Positions 1-4,883 of a DNA stretch of 5,725 nucleotides are shown one piece after another. The position numbers and the translations under genes were made by a program. The notes beneath the pieces are model-generated. The model had not been told where the DNA came from and made no database searches. It saw nothing but the letters and a program-made list of their open reading frames with translations. Positions within the stretch are counted from its first letter, which is position 1; each line of letters begins with the position of its first letter. This DNA comes from an uncultured Kangiella sp. (GTDB taxonomy: Bacteria; Pseudomonadota; Gammaproteobacteria; Enterobacterales; DSM-103792): positions 1-5,725 of the forward strand of contig CAMLNB010000231.1 in NCBI GenBank assembly GCA_946481205.1, given 5' to 3'.

Positions 1-773
1 CCGTCAAGTGGCGACGACGCACTCGCATAGAGCTTGCGCGGCATCCGCCCGGCCAAGAACGCTTCGCGCCCGGCTTCGATCGCCTTGCGCATTGCGCTGG
101 CCATCAGCACCGGATTTTTTGCCGCGGCAATCGCGGTATTCATCAGCACGCCGTCACAACCGAGTTCCATTGCAATCGCGGCATCGCTGGCGGTGCCGAC
201 GCCGGCATCGACCAGAATCGGCACCTTGGCGTTGTCGAGGATCAATTTGATGTTGTACGGGTTGCGAATGCCGAGCCCGGAGCCGATCGGCGCCGCCAGC
301 GGCATCACGGCGATGCAACCGAGCTCTTCGAGTTTTTTTGCGGTGATCGGATCGTCACTGGTGTAAGCCATGACTTTGAAACCGTCTTTGACCAACTCGG
401 CGGCCGCTTTCAGCGTTTCAGGGATATCCGGATACAGTGTTTTCTGATCGCCGAGCACTTCCAGCTTGACCAGATCATGACCGTCGAGAAGTTCACGCGC
501 CAAGCGACAGGTGCGAACGGCATCTTCGGCGGTGTAACAACCGGCGGTGTTCGGCAAAATGGTGTAGCGCTCGGGCGAGATCACGTCGAGCAGATTCGGC
601 TCGTTCGGGTTCTGGCCGATGTTGGTACGGCGGATCGCAACCGTGACGATTTCGGCACCACTGGCTTCGATCGCGGCGCGGGTTTCATCAAGATCCTTGT
701 ACTTGCCGGTACCGACCAGCAAGCGCGAACGATAGGCTTTGCCCGCCAACGAAAACGTGTCGGTCTGGTTCAT
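1..773 (-). CDS. thiG: Thiazole synthase ThiG, 3' end cut by window edge
   Basis: ThiG joins 1-deoxy-D-xylulose 5-phosphate, dehydroglycine and the sulfur carried by ThiS thiocarboxylate to form the thiazole phosphate of thiamine, in the cytoplasm. Translating the minus strand from ATG at 773-771 gives 257 uninterrupted codons with typical ThiG blocks: LLVGTGKY near residue 18, TVAIRR near 44, [13 protein letters not shown] near 75, LVKLEVLGD at 101-109, and the TIM-barrel phosphate-binding run ending [11 protein letters not shown] near 164-174. K103 in LVKLEVLGD is the expected Schiff-base lysine (family knowledge). Near the cut end the protein reads [11 protein letters not shown], close to the usual C-terminus, so only a few residues should be missing. 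The start has a clear GGGAG site 6 bases upstream. The gene lies 39 bases downstream of thiS in the same direction, as expected for a two-gene thiazole operon. Confidence 0.97.
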   Translation of the reverse strand, partial: MNQTDTFSLAGKAYRSRLLVGTGKYKDLDETRAAIEASGAEIVTVAIRRTNIGQNPNEPNLLDVISPERYTILPNTAGCYTAEDAVRTCRLARELLDGHDLVKLEVLGDQKTLYPDIPETLKAAAELVKDGFKVMAYTSDDPITAKKLEELGCIAVMPLAAPIGSGLGIRNPYNIKLILDNAKVPILVDAGVGTASDAAIAMELGCDGVLMNTAIAAAKNPVLMASAMRKAIEAGREAFLAGRMPRKLYASASSPLD

Positions 774-779
774 GTTCTG

Positions 780-784
780 CTCCC
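780..784 (-). promoter_or_regulatory. Ribosome binding site of thiG
   Basis: On the minus strand GGGAG lies 6 bases before the ATG at 773-771. It is the clearest Shine-Dalgarno match in the left half of the window and fixes the thiG start. Confidence 0.75.
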
Positions 785-812
785 AAAAATCGTGGTGCTG
801 GCGACGCCGGTT

Positions 813-1046
813 TCAGCCGCCGCCGATGGCATGGACAATCTCGACCCGATCACCGTGCTTGAGCTGCTGCTCGTGGTGGCGCGAGCGCGGCACGATCTCA
901 CCGTTGAGCTCGACCGCGACGCGCTTGCCGGCCAGTTGCTCCTGTTCCAGTAGCTCGGTCAGCGTCAGGGCCACCGCGAGCGAGCGGGGCTGGCCGTTCA
1001 GGCTGATTTGCAGGGCGCGGTCTGACAGGGGCTCTGATACGGACAT
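813..1046 (-). CDS. thiS: Sulfur carrier protein ThiS
   Basis: ThiS is a small ubiquitin-like protein. Its C-terminal glycine is adenylated and converted to a thiocarboxylate, which donates sulfur to ThiG. The 77-residue product shows the family pattern: an N-terminal strand LQISLNGQPRSL, a helix LTELLEQEQL, the conserved VAVELNGEIVPRS, then GDRVEIVHAIGGG at the very end. The terminal Gly-Gly is the functional site. The chosen start is ATG at 1046-1044. A TTG four codons further upstream (1058-1056) would add MVAT. Neither has a convincing Shine-Dalgarno site. The protein is about 11 residues longer at the N-terminus than the 66-residue E. coli ThiS. It is the first gene of the minus-strand operon with thiG. 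Confidence 0.92.
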   Translation of the reverse strand: MSVSEPLSDRALQISLNGQPRSLAVALTLTELLEQEQLAGKRVAVELNGEIVPRSRHHEQQLKHGDRVEIVHAIGGG

Positions 1047-1115
1047 GGTGGCAACCAAAAAGGCGGCGAAGGACGGGCAACACTGACAGCGCCGACTGGC
1101 GTACCGTCACAAAGG

Positions 1116-1132
1116 GCTGGCATCATACCAGC
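1116..1132. repeat. Inverted repeat covering the thiSG -10 element
   Basis: Perfect 5-base arms GCTGG and CCAGC flank a 7-base spacer that holds the candidate TATGAT. The repeat could be an operator or a small hairpin, but arms this short also arise by chance in GC-rich DNA. Confidence 0.35.
1122..1130 (-). promoter_or_regulatory. Candidate extended -10 promoter for thiSG
   Basis: The minus strand reads TGGTATGAT, a TGn extension followed by TATGAT (5 of 6 to TATAAT). At 17 bases spacing the -35 position (1150-1145) reads TTCGAG, a poor match, as is common for extended -10 promoters. Transcription would start near 1115, leaving a leader of about 70 bases before the thiS ATG. That leader shows no TPP-riboswitch core. 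This is an inference from sequence only. Confidence 0.5.
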
Positions 1133-1295
1133 GTGACCGCTGGCCTCGAAGTCCGTTCCGTGTCGGGTTGCTTTACAGTCGGCCGCCGGACCGCATCCGG
1201 GGCAGCCGGCAAGCTGCTGATCAGACGGCGGTTTCCTGATCGTGGCACAGCATGTGCTTTGTATGGTCAGCTAGTCTTTGCGCGCACGGCTCCGA

Positions 1296-1324
1296 TTCCC
1301 ACGGAACCGGCGCACCGTAGGGAA
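1296..1324 (+). promoter_or_regulatory. Leader hairpin upstream of the secreted-protein gene
   Basis: TTCCC-ACGG at 1296-1304 pairs with CCGT-a-GGGAA at 1315-1324. The stem has nine base pairs with one bulged A at 1319 and a 10-base loop. It ends 16 bases before the ATG at 1341 and just ahead of a weak AGG ribosome site at 1329-1331. It has no T-run, so it is not a terminator. A role in transcript stability or translation control is an inference. Confidence 0.45.
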
Positions 1325-1340
1325 ACATAGGCGTATTCGC

Positions 1341-1919
1341 ATGAGCGACCCAATCAAGCCCGTCGAGGACACCACCTCGACCACTCCGCCAGCCGGCTCG
1401 CGTCGCCGGTTACTGCAAGGTCTGTTGACCGCTCCGGTCTTGATGACTGTGGCCAGCAAACCGGTTCTGGCCGGCCAGATGTGTTCGCCGTCCGGCTTTG
1501 CCTCGGGCAACGTCTCGACCCAGGACAACCCAAGCGCCTGCAACGGCTATTCGCCGGGTTACTGGAAAGCCAAGCCGGGCGTATCGTGGCCTGCACCGTT
1601 CCAGCCCACCCAGAAATTCCACAGCGTCTTCATCGGCAATTTCTTCGGCACCAAGACCTTGAAAGACGTGCTGGGTACCGGCGGTGGTGGCCTCACCATG
1701 CTCGGTCGCCATTGCGTCGCCGGCATTTTGAACGCCTCGGATGCACCGCTCGGTTATGTGATGACGGTCGATGAAGTCAAAGCGATCTGGGCCCAGTGCG
1801 TGCAAACGGCGCCGAACTCGCATTACACCACCGGCACCGGCTTGGTGATGACGCTGGCGGACCTCGACGAGTTCTTCAACGCCACTTACCATCAGAACAT
1901 GCTCGCCTACTACAACTAA
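1341..1919 (+). CDS. Secreted cysteine-containing protein with Tat-like signal, possible client of the HPr-rel-A cassette
   Basis: The 192-residue product starts with about 20 polar residues, then SRRRLLQG (20-27), a hydrophobic stretch LLTAPVLMTVA, and a likely signal peptidase site after PVLA (residue 44). This resembles a twin-arginine export signal. The mature part has four cysteines (C48, C67, C125, C153), enough for two disulfides. It also has the block NGYSPGYWK (68-76) followed by a Trp-Pro (78-), a glycine run GTGGGG (112-117), RHCVAGILNA (123-132) and MTVDEVKAIW (141-150). From memory, this order (GYWK then W, glycine stretch, LNA helix, TxxEV) recurs in bacterial secreted proteins of unknown role. 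No enzyme motif is visible. The start is ATG 1341 because it precedes the signal directly, with AGG 9 bases upstream; an upstream extension to 1278 would only add basic residues. It is first in the plus-strand cluster, 27 bases before the PqqD-like gene and in the same frame. A role as substrate of that cassette is inferred from position. Confidence 0.85.
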   Translation: MSDPIKPVEDTTSTTPPAGSRRRLLQGLLTAPVLMTVASKPVLAGQMCSPSGFASGNVSTQDNPSACNGYSPGYWKAKPGVSWPAPFQPTQKFHSVFIGNFFGTKTLKDVLGTGGGGLTMLGRHCVAGILNASDAPLGYVMTVDEVKAIWAQCVQTAPNSHYTTGTGLVMTLADLDEFFNATYHQNMLAYYN

Positions 1920-1934
1920 GGCCATTGTTTTGAT

Positions 1935-1939
1935 GAGGA
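1935..1939 (+). promoter_or_regulatory. Ribosome binding site supporting a CTG start
   Basis: GAGGA lies 7 bases before CTG at 1947. No ATG or GTG start in this frame fits the site, and the downstream TTG at 1974 has no comparable sequence before it. The site therefore points to CTG 1947 as the start of the PqqD-like gene. Confidence 0.55.
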
Positions 1940-1946
1940 ACGGGTT

Positions 1947-2219
1947 CTGACGACCTATCTCGTCACCCCCGGTTTGAACACAGCAGCGCTCGATGGAGCG
2001 CTGCTTGTTTTTCACCCCGGCTCCGGTGCCACCGTTGCGCTAACCGATACGCTGCTGCAGGTCTTTCTGGCCCTGCAGGCCGGCGCCGATCCGGCCAGCC
2101 TGTTTGCCAACTCAGCCACCCCACTCAATGTTGATTCGCCAAGCGACACGGCATCGCCGTTGGATGATTGCCTGCGGCTGCTGCGGCAACAGCAGCTGAT
2201 CCAGCCGGTGACATCATGA
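1947..2219 (+). CDS. PqqD-like small protein of the HPr-rel-A system
   Basis: The 90-residue product resembles PqqD-family proteins, which in other pathways bind a precursor's leader peptide and hand it to a modifying enzyme. Visible features are LLVFHPGSGATVAL near residues 20-33, a helix TDTLLQVFLALQAG, a variable middle, and the C-terminal helix LDDCLRLLRQQQLIQP. The FHPGSG block is what I associate with the PqqD variant catalogued beside HprK-related kinase A. No ATG or GTG is available in frame before this block. CTG 1947 is preferred because GAGGA lies 7 bases upstream and it restores an N-terminus of usual length (TTYLVTPGL). TTG 1974 is the alternative, giving 81 residues. A terminator-like hairpin falls inside the first 22 codons. 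The last codons overlap the kinase start (ATGA at 2216-2219), which implies translational coupling. Confidence 0.8.
   Translation: MTTYLVTPGLNTAALDGALLVFHPGSGATVALTDTLLQVFLALQAGADPASLFANSATPLNVDSPSDTASPLDDCLRLLRQQQLIQPVTS
1982..2012 (+). terminator. Intrinsic-terminator-like hairpin inside the PqqD-like gene
   Basis: AGCAGCGCTC (1982-1991) and GAGCGCTGCT (1996-2005) form a perfect 10-base-pair GC-rich stem with a 4-base loop GATG. TG and five T (2008-2012) follow. Geometry and tail are those of a Rho-independent terminator on the plus strand; the minus strand lacks a T-run. It lies 62 bases after the secreted-protein stop codon but within the next coding region, so it is either a partial terminator/attenuator or a coincidence of coding sequence. 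Confidence 0.6.
2175..2198 (+). promoter_or_regulatory. Hairpin at the end of the PqqD-like gene, before the kinase start
   Basis: CGGCTGCTG (2175-2183) pairs with CAGCAGCTG (2190-2198), nine pairs including one G-T wobble, with a 6-base loop. It ends 17 bases before the kinase ATG, where no good Shine-Dalgarno site is seen. It may influence coupled translation. It also encodes a Leu/Arg/Gln-rich helix, so codon constraints could explain it. Confidence 0.3.
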
Positions 2220-3157
2220 AGCTGGCCGAGTTGTCGTATCACCGCTTTCGCCGCCTGCTGGCGGGGCCGGGATTGACGCTGCAGTTGCCGCCATATCGAG
2301 TCAACGTCCGTAGCCGACTGGCCCGGGTCGCCGAAGGCCTGTACCCGCTGTATGCCGATTACACCGTACTGACAGGCGAAGCCTGCCCGGATTTCCGGGT
2401 TGAGTTGCTGCAGCCCCTCTGGCGCCGCTGGTGGCGGCCGCAAGTGCAGTTTCTGTTCGACGGCTTCGCCCCGTTCAAACCACTGCCGGCCGACCAAGCC
2501 CACGCGATGTTCGAATGGGGCATCAACTGGTGCGTCGGCAATTACGATCACACCCGCGTGATCGTCCATGCCGCCGTGCTTGAACGCGGCGGTCGCGCGC
2601 TGATTCTGCCGGGCATGCCCGGTGCCGGCAAAAGCACGCTGACGGCGGCGCTGTGCCAAGAGGGTTTTCGGCTGCTGTCGGATGAGCTCTGTCTGATCGA
2701 TCCGGTCACGCTGGGCATTACCGCGGTACCGCGCCCGGTCAGCCTGAAGAACGCTTCCATCCCACTGATCCAAGCCCGTTACCCGAACGCCGTGTTCAGC
2801 GAGCCGGCCAACGACACCACCAAGGGCACGGTAGCGCATATGCAGCCGCCGACCGATGCACTGGTGCATGCCGAGCAAGCCGCCCTGCCGGGGTTGATTG
2901 TGTTCCCACGTTACATCGCCGGCCATGCCACCGACTTCCAGCCGCTGCCGCGCCATCTGGCGGTGCTGCACTGTGTCGAGCAGAGCTTCAATTACAACCT
3001 GCATGGCGCTCCCGGCTTCGAGACTCTGGTGGCGCTGGCTCGGCAAAGCCATTGCCACAGCCTGCGTTACAGCCAGCTCGATGAGGCCATTCCGCTCTTG
3101 CAAGCGGCGCTCGATGGCTATCACCCACCAGTCATCGACACCGGGTTGGCATCATGA
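2216..3157 (+). CDS. HprK-related kinase A (HPr-rel-A system)
   Basis: The 313-residue product is a P-loop protein related to HPr kinase/phosphorylase. Residues 1-115 form a poorly conserved N-terminal part rich in Arg and Trp. The kinase-like core starts at VIVHAAVLERGGRALILPG. It continues with the Walker A motif GMPGAGKST (133-141), then FRLLSDELCLID (151-162), in the place where true HprK has its catalytic acidic pair, and PRPVSLKN (172-179). A C-terminal alpha/beta segment includes LPGLIVFPRY (224-233). The substrate is unknown; phosphorylation of a protein partner is inferred from homology. Because HPr and its PTS serine context are absent here, a different target is likely. The start is ATG 2216, overlapping the upstream stop as ATGA, and the stop overlaps the next start in the same way (3154-3157). 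Recognition rests on motifs and on the neighbours, which match the known cassette. Confidence 0.85.
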   Translation: MKLAELSYHRFRRLLAGPGLTLQLPPYRVNVRSRLARVAEGLYPLYADYTVLTGEACPDFRVELLQPLWRRWWRPQVQFLFDGFAPFKPLPADQAHAMFEWGINWCVGNYDHTRVIVHAAVLERGGRALILPGMPGAGKSTLTAALCQEGFRLLSDELCLIDPVTLGITAVPRPVSLKNASIPLIQARYPNAVFSEPANDTTKGTVAHMQPPTDALVHAEQAALPGLIVFPRYIAGHATDFQPLPRHLAVLHCVEQSFNYNLHGAPGFETLVALARQSHCHSLRYSQLDEAIPLLQAALDGYHPPVIDTGLAS

Positions 3158-4248
3158 GCCAGCTCGCGCTCGTCGATGCCCTGCTCAACCCGGCTGGCTG
3201 CCAGAGCTGGCCGCTGAGCCGCTGGGATGCGGCGATCCGGCAAGCCCGGAGTAGCCGCTTACTGCCGTCACTGGCGGCTCGGTTGTCAGCGATCCAGCTG
3301 CCCGAGCATCCCAGTATTCGACGCGCGCTGGCGACCGCGACAGTCAGCGGCGAGGCCACCGCAACCCGGATGCGCTGGGAAATCGATCAGCTGGTGCCGG
3401 CGCTGCAGCGCGCCGGCGTCCGGCCCCTGCTGCTGAAAGGCGCCGCCTACCTGGCCCATGGCCTGCCGGCCAGTCGCGGCCGGCTGTTCGCCGATATCGA
3501 TCTGCTGGTGCCGCGCGAACGACTGGCCGCGGTCGAAGACAGCCTGCGCTACGCCGGCTATGTCAGCACCCATCTCGATGCCTACGACCAACGTTATTAC
3601 CGTCAATGGATGCACGAGCTGCCGCCGCTGCAGCATATGCAGCGGCTGATCACGCTCGACGTTCACCACAACATTCTGCCGCTGACGGCACGCGCCAAGC
3701 CCTCGGCCGAGGCGCTGATGGCAGCCGCGGTGCCGGTGCCGGGCACGCCGCTGTGGACCTTGGCGCCGGTCGACATGGTGCTGCACAGCATCTGTCATCT
3801 GTTCTACGACGGCGAATGGGATCACGCGCTGCGCGATCTCTGGGACATTCACCAGTTGCTGCATCATTTCGGCGCCGATCCCCATTTCTGGCTTGAGCTG
3901 CCGCGCCGCGCCACGGAGTTGGAGCTGGCGCGACCACTGGCCTATGCCGTCGAAGTGCTGTGCACGCTATTCGATACCGCGGTGCCGGCCGTCACCCGCG
4001 AGGCCTGCGCTGCGGCCTTGCCACGCCAAGGTGCCGCGGCGATGCAGCGCTTGTTTCGAGCCGCGCTGCGCCCGGACAATCCGAGCTGCCACCGACACCG
4101 CGACGATCTGGCCCGCTTCGCGCTTTACGTGCGTGGCCATTACCTGCGCATGCCGTTGCCGCTGCTGCTGCCGCATCTGCTGCGCAAAGCACTGCGCCGC
4201 GAGCCGGACGACAACGCCAGCGATCGGGCCAAACCGGCACAAGACTAA
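3154..4248 (+). CDS. Nucleotidyltransferase family protein (NTP_transf_5-like)
   Basis: The 364-residue product has the nucleotidyltransferase-fold signature. LLLKGAAYL (92-100) is followed by SRGRLFADIDLLVP (107-120), whose D114 and D116 are the expected metal-binding pair. DVHHNI (169-174) may supply the third acidic residue. Further on, H211 with CHLFYDG (214-220) and LRDLWDIHQLL (226-236) match the pattern of the uncharacterised family found beside HprK-related kinases. The C-terminal third is helical and ends in a basic tail. Such proteins could transfer a nucleotide to a protein or small molecule; the actual substrate is unknown. The start ATG overlaps the kinase stop by ATGA, so it is probably translationally coupled. 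It is the last gene of the cluster. A weak hairpin without a T-run follows. Confidence 0.85.
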   Translation: MSQLALVDALLNPAGCQSWPLSRWDAAIRQARSSRLLPSLAARLSAIQLPEHPSIRRALATATVSGEATATRMRWEIDQLVPALQRAGVRPLLLKGAAYLAHGLPASRGRLFADIDLLVPRERLAAVEDSLRYAGYVSTHLDAYDQRYYRQWMHELPPLQHMQRLITLDVHHNILPLTARAKPSAEALMAAAVPVPGTPLWTLAPVDMVLHSICHLFYDGEWDHALRDLWDIHQLLHHFGADPHFWLELPRRATELELARPLAYAVEVLCTLFDTAVPAVTREACAAALPRQGAAAMQRLFRAALRPDNPSCHRHRDDLARFALYVRGHYLRMPLPLLLPHLLRKALRREPDDNASDRAKPAQD

Positions 4249-4249
4249 T

Positions 4250-4274
4250 TTGCTGCCGCAACCCGCAGCGGCAA
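4250..4274 (+). other. Imperfect hairpin after the nucleotidyltransferase gene
   Basis: TTGCTGCCGC (4250-4259) can pair with GCAGCGGCAA (4265-4274) with one G-T wobble and one mismatch; a shorter perfect alternative is TGCCGC/GCGGCA (4254-4259 with 4268-4273). No T-run follows on either strand, so it is not a clear intrinsic terminator. Confidence 0.3.
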
Positions 4275-4278
4275 CCGC

Positions 4279-4284
4279 TACAAT
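4279..4284 (+). promoter_or_regulatory. Possible -10 element for rimBK
   Basis: TACAAT matches the -10 consensus at 5 of 6 positions and lies about 100 bases before the rimB ATG. No good -35 is found at 16-18 bases spacing. The 133-base gap before rimB makes a separate promoter plausible, but this is a weak call. Confidence 0.35.
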
Positions 4285-4381
4285 CCTTGCCATCCTCGGC
4301 GCGCCAGCGCCTCGCTGCACACCAAGGCGTCCGCTGACATGTCCACCGCTCCGCGCTCCGTTTCATGATGGCTAGCGCGCC

Positions 4382-4882
4382 ATGACCGACACCTCACCAC
4401 CGTCTTCGCCAATCGCGTTTGGTTGGCGCGAATGGGCCGCGCTGCCACAGCTGCGGATCAAACGGCTGCGAGTGAAGATCGACACCGGTGCCCGCACCTC
4501 GGCGCTGCACGCCTTTGAAGTGTTGCCGTTCGAGCGCAATGGCCAGCCCTGGGTCCGGTTCGGTTTGCACCTGTCGCGCAAACAAGGTGAACTCGCACAC
4601 TGGTGTGAAGCACCGATGCTGGATCGGCGCGTGGTGACCGATTCCGGCGGCCATGCCGAAGAGCGTTACGTGATCGCCAGCACCATCGTCTTTGGCAACC
4701 AATACTGGCCGCTCGCCATCACACTGACCAATCGCGACAGCATGCGCTATCGGATGCTGGTTGGTCGCTCCGGCCTGCCGGTCGATGCGCAAGTGCGACC
4801 GCACCATTCCTGGCTCTGTGGCCAACCCGTTTACGACAAGCAGGCGTTCCGCTCCGGCCTGCCCACTGGCAAAGATCGCTGA
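4382..4882 (+). CDS. rimB: RimK-associated retropepsin-like protease (ATP-dependent zinc protease family)
   Basis: The 166-residue product belongs to the small family annotated as ATP-dependent zinc proteases, whose fold is retropepsin-like. It shows [11 protein letters not shown] (14-24), then [14 protein letters not shown] (31-44) with the Asp-Thr-Gly of an aspartic protease at 34-36. Next come a [13 protein letters not shown] block (86-98), then [13 protein letters not shown] (120-132), the flap-and-second-half pattern of this family. In Pseudomonas the rimB partner acts with RimK on glutamate tails of ribosomal protein S6 (family knowledge; specificity here is inferred). Its stop is 1 base before rimK, so the two are co-expressed. 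An in-frame TAG at 4373-4375 leaves ATG 4382 as the only sensible start. No clear ribosome binding site precedes it, and ATGGC/GCCAT arms at 4368-4372 and 4379-4383 could fold over the start codon. Confidence 0.93.
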   Translation: MTDTSPPSSPIAFGWREWAALPQLRIKRLRVKIDTGARTSALHAFEVLPFERNGQPWVRFGLHLSRKQGELAHWCEAPMLDRRVVTDSGGHAEERYVIASTIVFGNQYWPLAITLTNRDSMRYRMLVGRSGLPVDAQVRPHHSWLCGQPVYDKQAFRSGLPTGKDR

Positions 4883-4883
4883 C

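Larger units (their letters stand above)
1047..1340. other. Divergent intergenic region between thiS and the secreted-protein gene
   Basis: This 294-base stretch separates two divergent units. It holds the candidate thiSG promoter and inverted repeat at 1116-1132, a short inverted repeat GCACA-gca-TGTGC at 1245-1257, and a strong hairpin at 1296-1324. I could not find a convincing -35/-10 pair for the plus-strand cluster. A GTG-initiated frame at 1133-1330 has no recognisable protein features and I do not call it a gene. Confidence 0.6.

Noticed and set aside
477..953. Plus-strand open frame of 158 codons
   Set aside because: It is antisense to thiG and thiS, both of which have full family signatures.
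1047..1115. TPP riboswitch in the thiS leader
   Set aside because: The leader is short and lacks the conserved CTGAGA-type and ACCTGATC-type core sequences.
1245..1257. Operator GCACA-gca-TGTGC
   Set aside because: Five-base arms with no recognisable promoter nearby are too weak to call a regulatory site; mentioned only in the intergenic entry.
1133..1330. Plus-strand GTG-initiated frame of 65 codons in the intergenic region
   Set aside because: No ribosome site, no recognisable domain, and it overlaps the leader hairpin; treated as non-coding.
1410..2015. Minus-strand open frame of 201 codons
   Set aside because: It is antisense to the secreted-protein gene, whose signal peptide and conserved blocks are coherent on the plus strand.
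2012..3124. Minus-strand open frame of 370 codons
   Set aside because: It covers the PqqD-like and kinase genes on the other strand, is rich in Arg and Gln, and shows no motif; a shadow of the kinase gene.
4250..4274. Intrinsic terminator after the nucleotidyltransferase gene
   Set aside because: The stem has a mismatch and a wobble and no T-run follows on either strand.
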